Below are positions 35,301 to 50,300 of a stretch of 64,000 bases of DNA, one piece after another (the stretch's first letter is position 1; every line of letters begins with the position of its first letter). This DNA is from Nematostella vectensis (Eukaryota > Cnidaria > Anthozoa > Actiniaria > Edwardsiidae). The notes beneath the pieces are model-generated. The model saw only the letters and a list, made by a program, of their open reading frames with translations. It ran no database searches and was not told where the DNA came from. Where the stretch lies: positions 7,552,801-7,616,800 of the forward strand of contig NC_064044.1 in NCBI RefSeq assembly GCF_932526225.1, in the 5' to 3' direction. The position numbers and the translations under genes are program-made.

Positions 35301-38300
35301 AAGATCTAAAGTTACGGATAAGTAGTATACAGTGTGCACGTTGTTAGTGCACGTGGGCACTCATGTACTTTGATTGACATCTCGCACGACGTCACAAGAC
35401 TCGGCTTGGACTTCTACTTCTCGGTTTATTCTCATTGTTGACCAAAAACAGCGAACGCGAACGCCATCCTTTGTAATCCATACGAAACAGATACAACTCA
35501 CTAGGAAGAAATTGTTTAGGATGAATAGATCTATCAATTAATAATTGAAAAATAAAATATCATAACCACCACTATCTTCATCATCAAATGACAAATGTTC
35601 GGTCGTCCTTCACACTTGATTTCTACGCTAAGTACAAAGCATTCTATCACGTCTTTTTTTTGCAGCACGGGCGAAGTTTTGGAGTAGACGACGTCCACTT
35701 ATCATTTCTTCCTCTCTCGCACATGTACGAGAGGGTGAACCAGGTGAGTTCGTCTTGTACCATCCGTTGGTATGTACTTTATGTAGGGTTGGTATGTACT
35801 TTATGTAGGGTTGAGGTTAGGGTCAGGCAGGGGCATTTCCAGAGGGGGAGGAGAGGAGATAATCTGGGGGGGGGGGGGGGTGGGGGGAACGGATCCCATT
35901 CTGCTCATGTGACGAGATGGGTTTGAGTCCGGTTGACCCCTAGAGTCGACTTAAATTGACTGACGTTTGCGAGCTAAATCTTGCTGACAAAGGAAGTTCT
36001 TTCTTTGACTCGAACGTAAAAACTTTTCTGGTTGTTGTCCTTTCTTCCATAACGTCCTCTTTTAACAGATTGTTATCTTCATGAATGGTGGGAAAATTGG
36101 ATTTTTTAACGGCGACATTAAGAAACTCCTAGATGACTTCAAGACACTGAGGTTCGTCTTTTTGAACACGTGGTTAACACTTTGTTTTACTTAGAATAGA
36201 GACAAAGAAGCTGTTTTAGTAGCACAAACTTCTTCCAAATGAAAAGAGGTCGGCTTTTTGTGTCAATTTTAACATTCCTAATTTGGTCCAAAACATTTTA
36301 AACCTTAAAGTAACACTTCGACCCCTTTGTGTGAATTCGTCCTTTTAATTAAGCGCCTCCATCAAATAAGCGCTCCGTCTGAAAGTAGAAGCATTAAATA
36401 AGCGCCGGGGAGTATTCGACGCTATTCAACGCTTGCTTGCTTGTGAACCAGGTCAATTTTGTATTGCATATATTGCTTAATTCATGCCTTTGATAACAAA
36501 AAAGATTGTGTTCGCTAGTTTTGTTAATATAACATATGAAAAGCACCCCATTCGCTTCGAACTGATGTCAAGGGTACTCGTTGTAATAATCATTTGCACA
36601 CATTTTCATTGGATTGGAAGGAGCTGACCGTATCATGCTTTACACAGGCCTACCGTATTTGGGGCGGTACCTCGTCTACTTAACAGAATACACGACAAGG
36701 TTGGTGGATTTACAACGTTGATAGTGAGCTGTACCTAAAGCCGCAATATTGTTTATAAAAAAATAATGCCATGTTGTTAAATGCAACCTGTTTCGGTGTC
36801 TATAAGTCTTAAATCCATCAGTCGTAACGTCTATGGGTGTGATAAAAGATATGCGCAACTCCCTTGATTTTAATTGTATAGTCTCTTATTAAATACACCT
36901 ATTTAAAAAAAGGACACTCTGAGAATTCAGGTAACGTAAAAGCCCACACTGATTCGTGCGTATCATTATCAATCAATGGCTTGCGTTTTTTCCAATTGTT
37001 TAAAAAAAGCCTGGAACGAGCAAAAATGCAGTAGACACGGAAAAGCGAAAGATTGGAGCGGACGTTAAAATGTGGTAATAATATCATAATAAGAAATTGA
37101 GTAAGCAAAATGAAAAACAACTCAAAGGATTTCAAAAGAAATACATACTTTGAAAGCTGCGCAATTGTTGCTTATATTCAGCTGTTAAACATTCACATGG
37201 CTTTCAGAGACCAAATTTAACCATTTGTATCCCATGAACCACTTCGAGCTAAAAAGCATTTATAATGGGATGCAACCTTTTTGAGAAGTAGATGTGCAAA
37301 GGACAGCGACTGAAAATAGTCTGAAAAGACAAACATTTATTTGTACTTACTAATGTAAGAAACATTCTTTTAGGTCACAAATGAAATAAATAAGAGTTGG
37401 ATAAAAAGGTGGATCTTCCAAATCGCTTTAAATGCCAAGAAAAGAGATCTAGCCAGGTAGGGAAAAACGTTTACTTTATATTCTATATAAATTGATTAAG
37501 TGCATGTGTGTGTGTGTTCTTTTTTTAGGAAAATAGTCAGGAGAGATACGATATGGGACTATCTGATATTCAACAAAATACAGGTTTGAAACTCTTTTCC
37601 CTATAATTGGTATATATAATAGTTTTAGATCGTGGATGGTGTTTAACATTACACGTCATATCCCCAGTGGCTATAAAGCTGAAAGAGGCAAGCTGTCCTT
37701 CCCAGAATGCATTGAGAGCTATCTCAAAAGTGCGTCCTCCAATGAGCCTTGTACCTCATTAGCTTTTTGTCATTATTGCGACTAGGTACAAGTCTACTCA
37801 TCTCACAATTTTCTCCTACGATGTCGTATGCGATATGTCTACAACGTGTCGCAGCCTTGAATTTAAACCTTTTCTACTTTTCCGCTTTTCTCGAAAATCG
37901 TATGACACTTCCTTACTTGCAATTTTGCCTATGTATGCGCGCGCCACTCGTAATAATAAATAAATATAATAGGGTCAAAACCAGTTTTTTGTCAGGGTAC
38001 CCTACTAACGGTCCGAGGGGGAGGGGGGTGGTTAATAGTTCAAAATCTTGATAATGACCCTCGCCATATCTCGCAGATTGTTATTTTGAAGTTCCTTCTC
38101 GAATAAACCTCTGTATTTTCAATGATAAACAATAACAAAGGAGTGGGTGAGTGACATTCTTTAACCGTTTATTTCACAGGCCTTACTCGGAGGACGAGTC
38201 TGGTTTATCATCAGCGGATCCGCTCCTCTCTCACCCAAAGTCGCAACCTTTATAAGATGTGTCATGGGATGTCAGGTGAGGGCAGACGGTAGAAGTCGGG

Positions 38301-41300
38301 TGCATATCAAACATATTCCCCACGGATAGTGTCCTTCGTTTGCATTGCCTTATATGGTCATTGATGCCCATATTTAGAAGAGCTAAAGTTTTCCCGCTCC
38401 CTGATGATCTCCAGAAAATATGGTGAAAAATGCTGATTCCTGTCAATTTGAGACTCGTGGCAAGAATTTGTCCGAAAAAAACTGACAGCTTGGTCAAATT
38501 TTTATCTCACTAATCTTGAAAAGCCCTTAGACCCAGGCCTCCCAGAGATTGACCGAGCGGGTTTGAAGGTCACCCAAATATTGATATGACGGGTATGTTT
38601 GCACCCGTCGTACTGGCGCGTACCCAGAACTGGCTGAAGGAGGGGCGGGGGGGGGGGGGGGGTGCATATTATTCAAAGGTGCATATTATTCAAAGATTCC
38701 TTATTAAAGAAATGACCCACTTTTTGTGTACGCGCCTGTCATATGTTTCGTAACCATCTTCGCCGTAGCAGGGGGTGGGGCACTGAGGGCACGTGCCCCC
38801 CAATATTTAAAAAAATATATAAAGAAATGACCAGAAGGGACGAGGCTGTGCCCCCAATATTTATTTAATGTTTCTCTATTGTGCCCCCCCCCCCCCTAAT
38901 ATTTCGACGACTGCTTCGGCATTGCCTGGAATTCACCATGTTTCTCTAAAATGAAGTCGTTGCTCGAATGCTCCGGCACAAATGCCATCCCCCCATCTCC
39001 ACCCCCCTCCCCCCCCAAAAAAAAAAAAAAAAAAAGAAAGAAAGAAAAGAAAGCAACAACAACAAATAATCATTGAATGCTCCTTTTTAACTCGTAACAG
39101 CAAAATAATCAGACTGTTATTGAAATCTTGATAGTATTACCTTCTTGCATTCTTATCATATAACGGCTACAGTACTGGTCTCTTATATGAAGCCTTCTCT
39201 CTATCGGTAAAAAAGGTCGGCAACTATTCGTTCATTGAAGGGTTTCCCGCCAAATTATTGCTATCTTGCAAGAAAGCGTAGCACCACGCCAAATATGTTT
39301 TATAAATATTCAAGTGTTTTAATCTTCTTATAGGTTCCCATTCCGCTATGCGAACGCATTGTATTAATTCAAGTGTTACATTTAGGTACAAGAAGGATAT
39401 GGACAGACAGAGACTGTTGCATCTGTAACGCTTCAGTTACTTGACGACTTTACTGCTGGTAAGTATTTTTCAAGATCATTTCATACTCAACTTTAACGAA
39501 GACCTACTAAATCCAGCAGCAACAGCTCCAGTATTGCTTGCTTAATCACCTAGCAGGACGAGAAATGTTGGCGCTGTTTGTACACTGTGTTGGGAGATGC
39601 TGAGAAGAAAGGCGCCAACGTTTCCTTTGTGTCGTGCGATCAAGCTAGCTGGGTAGTGTCACCAATACAGGTTGATTTTATCTTTCCTATTCTGTTATCA
39701 CCCCTCACCCCGCATCACCTAACTTAAATGCCACCTCACCTCGCCTAGCCTCGCCTTAAATTAAACCACACCTTACTTTACAGTACCTCTAATGCCATCT
39801 CCCCTTTCCTTACCTTACTTCACCTCATCTTACCAAACAACCTTTACTAAACAACGAAAACAATCTCATCTCATCACTCTCGCTTTCTTTGCCTAACCTA
39901 ATTTCATAAACACTTCGCCTCAGTTTGCCTTATTTGAGCTAACCTTTAAACATTTTTTGTTCTACCCTAACTTGCTGCGCATGCATATTGATTCATGCAC
40001 GGATCCAGGAAGAACTCTGACCTCTTTACGAGAAAAAGAGAACGCTGAATACTGTCGCCTCAATCAACAGGATGGAGACAGGCTTATACTTAACGTTCTA
40101 ACTCGAGAAAGTTTGATCTGTTTATGTGAACAGTTGCAAATATGCAATAGGCCCACTTTTCATTTATCATTCTCCCTATCAATTCACCTCGTGCTCAGCT
40201 TCTCGCCTGCACCTTCCATTCCCCGTTCCTGATAAATCAGTAGCTCTTCCTGATCTTAGCATTGTTCGCCGCACTGCTACTCTGAGTTCGGTCATTCTCC
40301 AGTAATAAATCACCGGATTAATCGCAGAGTTGGCAAACATAAGTGTCATAGAGACTTTGATAAAGGACGGCGAGTGACAATTGTCTGCTGTTATTCCAAA
40401 GTAGGCGAACGCGCAGAAGCACGGTGCATAACAGACAACAAACGCAAAGTACACATACAGAGAGCTTGTAACCGACTTTGCGTATCGCTTGATGTTTCGC
40501 GGTGAGGTGATGATCTCCAGTTCTGTCGAAACAGTTGGCGCCATAGCGCGTATCTGTAACTTATGTTTCTTAATGACTCCATAGACTTGAATATAACTTG
40601 TAAATATAGCGCATTTGCAGATGCCCATCACAACACAAAAACTGACGTTATACGTGTCCATACCTAAGACAATCCAGACGACAGAAAGAAGTGAAGAAAA
40701 TACCCAGAATGCGACACACACGACGAAAGCTCTCTTCATAGTTACAACACTAGGGTACCTTAAATGAAGATAGATGGCGAGGAATCTATCGACAGCGACT
40801 GCGGTAATGCTCACCAACGATACAACCCCAACAAACGAGGAAATAACCCCAAAGGCAATAGAAACTGTACAGTATATGTCTGGCAGGTGATATGCGTTAA
40901 GTTCTAGCGTAATCGAACTGAATAGCAGAGGTTGAGCTAGTAAGCCCACACAAAGATCCGACAAAGCGAGATTTGAGAGCAAAATCATTGCTGGGGTGTG
41001 TAATGTCGAAGTTTTCCATATTGCGGCGAGAACCAAAGCGTTCAGAAGTATCGCAGGGACGAATGTGAGTCCATTTATTAACGTGATACCGATGAACTCT
41101 GTGTAGGAAATCTGGCCACACTGTAGCCATTCTGAAAAAGGTAAACAAGACTCAGTGAACACAACCATGATGACCGAAGCTCGCCGACTTTTGCCTGCTC
41201 ACTTTCGCGAGACGTTTGTAAAGCCTCAATAACAATGAGCAATTTGAACAGTTGAAAAACAACAACTGCGTCCTTATAAATATCCAATTCGCGGACTGTC

Positions 41301-44300
41301 TAATTAGGATTCTATTTGCTAAGATGAAACGAGACCTAATTTGTTCCGTGTTTTATTACATGGATTTTCGACCAGGCGAAATGATAAAATATATCCTTTA
41401 TAAAGATTAACGATTATTCTTATTTTCCTTTTGATTCTGCCCCTATGTCTGTGCTGGCTTGTAATTTTATTCAAACTCGATCTCTATCATTTTTTTCCTT
41501 AACCTATTAAATATCCTTTTCTTGAACAGCTGTATTCGAAAGTTATACCAGAACTAAATGCAATCTAACTTTTCGTTGACAAAAAATAAAAACCATTTTT
41601 TTTAAACACAGACTAGGTAAATTTCCGTTCGCAGTACTTTTCGAAAACAGTTTATTTTCGCCCCCCGATATTAATAATAATATTATTAATAACCTTTACC
41701 AGATACCTATTTTTTCTATTAGTTATACCTGGTGGCCCTAAAGCTCAATTGATCCATTATTTGTAGTATTTTAAGTATCTATAACTAGCCATAGCTTTTT
41801 ATTATCGAGGTGATCCCATCTTCGCTTTTCAATAAAATGATAACTATTTTTTAGCTGTATTAATAAGGACGAAACAGCTGTCCATGGTTGCCGAACTGCA
41901 CGGGTAATAGACTGTGCTAGCGTCCCGTCTTGGCCCGACTGGTGCCAATGTGTGTATGCTAGTGTGCTTCTAAAGTAAACATTAGAGGCTGCGTGACAGT
42001 AATGACAGACGAAGAGCAAATAGAGCCGCGTAAGGCAACCAATCACATTGCACGCTCTAAACTCTTAGGCACTGGGGGGTGAACAGGCTTGTTCACAGGG
42101 ATGTACACAGGCCCGTTCACAGAGGGGTACACAGGCCCGTTCACAGGGGGGGGGGGGGGGGTAAACAGGCATGTTCACAGGAGGTACACAGGCCCGTTCA
42201 CAGGGGGGTACACAGGCCCGTTCATAGGGGGGTACACAGGCCCGTTCACAGGGGGGTACACAGGCCCGTTCACAGGGGGGGTACACAGGCCCGTTCACAG
42301 GGGGGGTACACAGGCCCGTTCACAGGGGGGGTACACAGGCCCGTTCACAGGGGGGTACACAGGCCCGTTTACAGGGGGGGGGGTAAACAGGCATGTTCAC
42401 AGGAGGTACACAGGCCCGTTCACAGGGGGGTACACACGCACCCCTTGACCTGCAAAAAGCCGGTAAATCCCCTCGAAAACCTGTCGTATGGCCATACAAA
42501 TTGGTATGGCTAGTTTTCACTACTGATATTATGGTATAAACCCGGAAATTGAGAGTTTGATGATACGGGCACTTTAAAGGATCATCGCTAAATATTATAC
42601 TGTTTCCATATGAGCAAGATTTAGGGGCGGAAAGCAAAAATATAGGCCAGATAGCACCCCCCCCCCCCCCACCCCCACCCTACCTTCGTATGGTAAACTT
42701 ATTTCCTTAAAAATGTCGATCACCCTCTCATTTGTTATTGTTTGTCATGAAAAATACAGCAGTTTTTTAAGGAAACTACAATATAACAATTTACGAATAG
42801 AGTCTGATATGTTATTGACGATATTTGATTGAAAATATCTAGATAACTTGCTTGAAAAAGCCGATGAAAATGGATGCTTTGTGCGACTCGCCACGAGCGG
42901 GATCATAAGATGGTGGCGTGATTGGCCTTCTTTGAAGTTTTTTTGTTTTCGTGACAGGTCACGTGGGTCCCCCGACACCTGTGAACGTCGTAAAATTGGT
43001 AGATGTCCCAGAAATGGATTATTGGGCTAAAAATAAACAAGGAGAGGTAACGGAGGGCGCATTGATTTTCAAAGTGCTCGAGCGAACGAGTTATCGAACG
43101 AACAAACGAAGGAACGAACGAACGAGCGAGCGAACGTGCGAACGAGCAAAACTCAAAAAGAAAAAAAAAGGGCGCTGTCAAATGAATACAAATAATTGAG
43201 ATTCATAATTCTCTATCTTTAGATTTGTGTAAAAGGGAGAAATGTGTTCAAGGGCTATCTACACAATCCTGCAATGACCGCTGAAGTTCTTGACAAAGAT
43301 CGCTGGCTCTACACAGGCGATATAGGGGAATGGACAACGGTATGTTGCCAGGGCTGGGTCACTGAAGAGGGCATTATGTTATTCAAGCGGTAAAGTAGCT
43401 TAGAATAAATTTTGTCAGCACAGCGAAACAACAAAATAATTAATTAAACGTATCGAGTATGACCTGTTCAAATCAGTATTTTATATTGTTATGAGAGATG
43501 TTTCAATCCCTTGGGGGCTTCCCATGTCGACCTGATAGGGATGCTCGTCGTATTTTTAAGGGGTCAAAATACCAAAGAATTGGTATTTTTAAAGGCTTCT
43601 GGAGTATTTTTTAGGGTAGAGACTTTTGATGTACCGCTATTTTTTTAGGGTTATTTCCCGACGAGCATCCCTATCACTTTCACCTCAAACTCCCCCTCCC
43701 CACCCGGGGTTTTCAATCCAATGAGAAAAAAAATATTTGCAGTAAAAAGTAGTTGGCGGGGTCACCAAGGTACTTAGCCACCATTAACATCAATACAGTG
43801 TTAGCCTGCAATACAGTGTGGTTGGGCGTAATAGCTGACGTTATATACCTATTTTTGTTTCTAGAACGGTACCCTTAAGATCATTGACCGTAAAAAGAAC
43901 ATCTTTAAGCTTTCTCAGGTAGGTTTGATGGCAATTACAACTAGATTGACAGGGATACCTGAGGGATTCCTTGTGTGTCTGCGATTTGCATAGTCCCGAC
44001 AGTTTTACAATGTCTCACGTGCTTTGAAAAGAGAGAGCAGAACCAAGGCTGAGGGGGGGGGGGGGGGGGGGGGAGGTGGGGCAGGCCCGTAGCCAGGGGC
44101 GGAAGAGCCCACCCCCACCCCCCCCCCCCCCCCCTCCTTGGGACATGAAGATTATGCTAGCATAATTTCTGGCATTATCGCTCGAAACTAGCATAAGTTT
44201 TTAGACTTTTCGCAGAAAAGCAATAGTCATCAGAATAGTTTGCATTTTGTTGACCGGAAATGTTAAAGTCAACCCCCGTGTTGAGTCGTTATATAGAAGC

Positions 44301-47300
44301 ATTCCGATCAACCTTATTATGCCCCTCGGCCGTCAGCAAGAAAATGAAGCAAAATGCAAATAAAATTTCCTGCAAGCCTTTTTAAAGAAAACACACCACC
44401 AATAGAGGGGGAAAGTCCTGCACAATAGCCAATAGGGGAGAATCATGCACACCACCAATAGAGGGGGAAAGTCCTGCACAATAGCCAATAGGGGAAAATC
44501 ATGCACACCACCAATAGAGGGGGAAAGTCCTGCACAATAGCCAAGAGGGGAGAATCATGCACACCATCAATAGAGGGGGAAAGTCCTGCACAATAGCCAA
44601 TAGGGGAAAATCATGCACACCACCAATAGAGGGGGAAAGTCTTGCACAATAGCCAATAGGGGAGAATCATGCACACCATCAATAGAGGGGGAAAGTCCTG
44701 CACAATAGCCAATAGGGGAAAATCATGCTCACCACCAATAGAGGGGGAAAGTCCTGCACAATAGCCAATAGGGGAGAATCATGCACACCATCAATAGAGG
44801 GGGAAAGTCCTGCACAATAGCCAATAGGGGAGAATCATGCACACCACCAATAGAGGGGGAAAGTCCTGCACAATAGCCAATAGGGGAGAATCATGCACAC
44901 CACCAATAGAGGGGGAAAGTCCTGCACAATAGCCAAGAGGGGAGAATCATGCTCACCACCAATAGAGGGGGAAAGTCCTGCACAATAGCCAAGAGGGAAA
45001 AAATCATGCACACCACCAATAGAGGGGGAAAGTCCTGCACAATAGCCAATAGGGGAGAATCATGCACACCATCAATAGAGGGGGAAAGTCCTGCACAATA
45101 GCCAATAGGGGAGAATCATGCACACCATCAATAGAGGGGGAAAGTCCTGCACAATAGCCAATAGGGGAGAATCATGCACACCACCAATAGAGGGGGAAAG
45201 TCCTGCACAATAGCCAAGAGGGGAGAATCATGCACACCACCAATAGAGGGGGAAAGTCCTGCACAATAGCCAATAGGCTAGAATCATGCTCACCACCAAT
45301 AGAGGGGGAAAGTCCTGCACAAAAGCCAAGAGGGGAGAATCATGCTCACCACCAATAGAGGGGGAAAGTCCTGCACAATAGCCAATAGGGGAGAATCATG
45401 CACACCACCAATAGAGGGGGAAAGTCCTGCACAATAGCCAATAGGGGAGAATCATGCACACCACCAATAGAGGGGGAAAGTCCTGCACAATAGCCAAGAG
45501 GGGAGAATCATGCACACCACCAATAGAGGGGGAAAGTCCTACACAATAGCCAATAGGGGAGAATCATGCTCACCACCAATAGAGGGGGAAAGTCCTGCAC
45601 AATAGCCAATAGGGGAGAATCATGCACACCATCAATAGAGGGGGAAAGTCCTGCACAATAGCCAATAGGGGAGAATCATGCACACCATCAATAGAGGGGG
45701 AAAGTCCTGCACAATAGCCAATAGGGGAGAATCATGCACACCACCAATAGAGGGGGAAAGTCCTGCACAATAGCCAAGAGGGGAGAATCATGCACACCAC
45801 CAATAGAGGGGGAAAGTCCTGCACAATAGCCAATAGGGGAGAATCATGCACACCACCAATAGAGGGGGAAAGTCCTGCATAATAGCCAAGAGGGGAGAAT
45901 CATGCACACCACCAATAGAGGGGGAAGGTCCTGCACAATAGCCAATAGGGGAGAATCATGCACACCACCAATAGAGGGGGAAAGTCCTGCACAATAGCCA
46001 ATAGGGGAGAATCATGCTCACCACCAATAGAGGGGGAAAGTCCTGCACAATAGCCAAGAGGGGAGAATCATGCACACCACCAATAGAGGGGGAAAGTCCT
46101 ACACAATAGCCAATAGGGGAGAATCATGCTCACCACCAATAGAGGGGGAAAGTCCTGCACAATAGCCAATAGGGGAGAATCATGCTCACCACCAATAGAG
46201 GGGGAAAGTCCTGCACAATAGCCAAGAGGGGAGAATCATGCACACCACCAATAGAGAGGGAAAGTCCTGCACAATAGCCAAGAGGGGAAAATCATGCACA
46301 CCACCAATAGAGGGGGAAAGTCCTGCACAATAGCCAAGAGGGGAGAATCATGCTCACCACCAATAGAGGGGGAAAGTCCTGCACAATAGCCAAGAGGGGA
46401 GAATCATGCTCACCACCAATAGAGGGGGAAAGTCCTGCACAATAGCCAAGAGGGGAGAATCATGCACACCACCAATAGAGGGGGAAAGTCCTGCACAATA
46501 GCCAAGAGGGGAGAATCATGCTCACCACCAATAGAGGGGGAAAGTCCTGCACAATAGCCAATAGGGGAGAATCATGCTCACCACCAATAGAGGGGGAAAG
46601 TCCTGCACAATAGCCAAGAGGGGAGAATCATGCACACCACCAATAGAGGGGGAAAGTCCTACACAATAGCCAATAGGGGAAAATCATGCACACCACCAAT
46701 AGAGGGGGAAAGTCCTGCACAATAGCCAAGAGGGGAGAATCATGCTCACCACCAATAGAGGGGGAAAGTCCTGCACAATAGCCAAGAGGGGAGAATCATG
46801 CACACCACCAATAGAGAGGGAAAGTCCTGCACAATAGCCAATAGGGGAGAATCATGCACACCACCAATAGAGGGGGAAAGTCCTGCACAATAGCCAAGAG
46901 GGGAGAATCATGCACACCACCAATTGAGGGGGAAAGTCCTGCACAATAGCCAAGAGGGGAAAATCATGCACACCACCAATAGAGGGGGAAAGTCCTGCAC
47001 AATAGCCAAGAGGGGAGAATCATGCTCACCACCAATAGAGGGGGAAAGTCCTGCACAATAGCCAAGAGGGGAGAATCATGCTCACCACCAATAGAGGGGG
47101 AAAGTCCTGCACAATAGCCAAGAGGGGAGAATCATGCTCACCACCAATAGAGGGGGAAAGTCCTGCACAATAGCCAAGAGGGGAGAATCATGCTCACCAC
47201 CAATAGAGGGGGAAAGTCCTGCACAATAGCCAAGAGGGGAGAATCATGCTCACCACCAATAGAGGGGGAAAGTCCTGCACAATAGCCAAGAGGGGAGAAT

Positions 47301-50300
47301 CATGCACACCACCAATAGAGAGGGAAAGTCCTGCACAATAGCCAATAGGGGAGAATCATGCACACCACCAATAGAGGGGGAAAGTCCTGCACAATAGCCA
47401 AGAGGGGAGAATCATGCACACCACCAATAGAGGGGGAAAGTCCTGCACAATAGCCAAGAGGGGAAAATCATGCACACCACCAATAGAGGGGGAAAGTCCT
47501 GCACAATAGCCAAGAGGGGAGAATCATGCTCACCACCAATAGAGGGGGAAAGTCCTGCACAATAGCCAAGAGGGGAGAATCATGCTCACCACCAATAGAG
47601 GGGGAAAGTCCTGCACAATAGCCAAGAGGGGAGAATCATGCTCACCACCAATAGAGGGGGAAAGTCCTGCACAATAGCCAAGAGGGGAGAATCATGCTCA
47701 CCACCAATAGAGGGGGAAAGTCCTGCACAATAGCCAAGAGGGGAAAATCATGCACACCACCAATAGAGGGGGAAAGTCCTGCACAATAGCCAAGAGGGGA
47801 GAATCATGCTCACCACCAATAGAGGGGGAAAGTCCTGCACAATAGCCAAGAGGGGAGAATCATGCTCACCACCAATAGAGGGGGAAAGTCCTGCACAATA
47901 GCCAAGAGGGGAGAATCATGCTCACCACCAATAGAGGGGGAAAGTCCTGCACAATAGCCAATAGGGGAGAATCATGCTCACTACCAATAGAGGGGGAAAG
48001 TCCTGCACAATAGCCAAGAGGGGAGAATCATGCACACCACCAATAGAGGGGGAAAGTCCTACACAATAGCCAATAGGGGAGAATCATGCTCACCACAAAT
48101 AGAAGGGGAAAGTCCTGCACAATAGCCAAGAGGTGAAACATCATGCACACCACCAATAGAGGGGGAAAGTCCTGCATAATAGCCAATAGGGGAGAATCAT
48201 GCACACCACCAATAGAAGGGGAAAGTCCTGCATAATAGCCAATAGGGGAGAATCATGCACACCACCAATAGAGGGGGAAAGTCCTGCACAATAGCCAATA
48301 GGGGAAAATCATGCACACCACCAATAGAAGGGGAAAGTCCTGCATAATAGCCAAGAGGGGAAAATCATGCACACCACCAATAGAAGGGGAAAGTCCTGCA
48401 CAATAGCCAAGAGGTGAAACATCATGCACACCACCAATAGAGGGGGAAAGTCCTGCACAATAGCCAATAGGGGAAAATCATGCACACCACCAATAGAGGG
48501 GGAAAGTCCTGCACAATAGCCAAGAGGGGAAAATCATGCACACCACCAATAGAGGGGGAAAGTCCTGCATAATAGCCAATAGGGGAGAATCATGCTCACC
48601 ACCAATAGAGGGGGAAAGTCCTGCACAATAGCCAAGAGGGGAAAATCATGCACACCACCAATAGAGGGGGAAAGTCCTACACAATAGCCAATAGGGGAAA
48701 ATCATGCACACCACCAATAGAGGGGGAAAGTCCTGCACAATAGCCAATAGGGGAAAATCATGCACACCACCAATAGAGGGGGAAAGTCCTGCATAATAGC
48801 CAAGAGGGGAAAATCATGCACACCACCAATAGAGGGGGAAAGTCCTGCACAATAGCCAAGAGGGGAGAATCATGCACACCACCAATAGAGGGGGGAAGTC
48901 CTGCACAATAGCCAAGAGGGGAGAATCATGCACACCACCAATAGAGGGGGAAAGTCCTGCACAATAGCCAATAGGGGAAAATCATGCACACCACCAATAG
49001 AGGGGGGAAGTCCTGCACAATAGCCAATAGGGGAGAATCATGCACACCACCAATAGAGGGGGAAAGTCCTGCACAATAGCCAATAGGGGAAAATCATGCA
49101 CATCACCAATAGAGGGGGAAAGTCCTGCACAATAGCCAATAGGGGAGAATCATGCTCACCACCAATAGAGGGGGAAAGCCCTGCACAATAGCCAAGAGGG
49201 GAAAATCATGCACACCACCAATAGAGGGGGAAAGTCCTGCACAATAGCCAATAGAGAAAAAATCATGCTCACATGAAATCATCCAGCCCCTCCCCTCTCA
49301 AAAGTTTAATGGTCCGTCCCTTGGGGGGGTGTTTGGGGGGGGCGGGGGGGGGGCTACCCTCCGAAACCACGCTCTGTTTATGTGTATAAGATTCGATGAT
49401 TCACTGAATTCTGCAATTCACACTACTTTATCTCACCTGGCTGCGTTCTTCATCGATGCACGAGCCAAGAGATCCACCGGAATTAAGGAAATATAATAAG
49501 GAAAGGAGAGGAAATAGAAATTTATTGGCTGGAACAACCTATGTAACAAAAGTTATATGGTAGCAATAATAAAACCTCTACATCTAGTCTCTTACGGGTG
49601 TCCCACTAAGTCTGGTTTACCCATGCTAATGCTGTATAATGGTCGGTCTAATTAGCAACAATGTTTTTTCTCTTTTAGGGAGAGTATATTGCGCCACAGA
49701 AGATCGAAAATATTTACCTGAGGAGCCCGTTTGTTGCACAGATATATGTCCACGGAGATAGCATTCGGGTAAACAAACATGGGAAAAAAATTATTGACAA
49801 GAGTCTGAAAAAAGAATTATTATATTTTTTTGGGGCATAGAGTAAAACGGGTCAGCATTTTTGCAGTTTTTTTAAAGCCCTCACAGCCTTTAAATGACTT
49901 CTATAAGCATTTTTTTGTAGCCGTGGTAATACTGATTGTTTATAACAATGTCTGGTTCAGTCATTTTTGGTAGCTGTTGTGGTACCAGACGCGGAGGTGC
50001 TCGAGGCCTGGGCCGAGAAGAAAGGGATCCCTGGAGACCTGAAGAAGCTCTGTCAAAATAAGGTAACGACAAAACGGTTGATTGCGCTAGGAAACAGACC
50101 AATAAAATAATACAATTCAGTTATACAATACATTTTTCTGTCCCGTTGCCAGGTTTTTTAGTGGGGTTAGGGGGTGATGTTTCTTTTTTACTTTAAAATT
50201 GTTTAAAGGAGATTTTGCTCTTTTTAAGAAGTGTGATGTGAGCTATTGATTAAGATCAAAATTTGTGAATATATGTACGACTTAAATGCTAAAGATGCCT

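Noticed and set aside
42065-42513. Repeat ORFs rich in Pro/Cys or Gly/His
   Set aside because: Arise from the 22-24-bp G-rich array; no gene features.
43080-43150. GAAC/GAGC tetranucleotide run after ACSL exon 42958-43046
   Set aside because: Simple microsatellite in an intron; the ORFs across it are artefacts.
44385-49275. CRISPR-like regular array
   Set aside because: The unit is a continuous 56-bp tandem repeat with no unique spacers, in a spliced eukaryotic gene.
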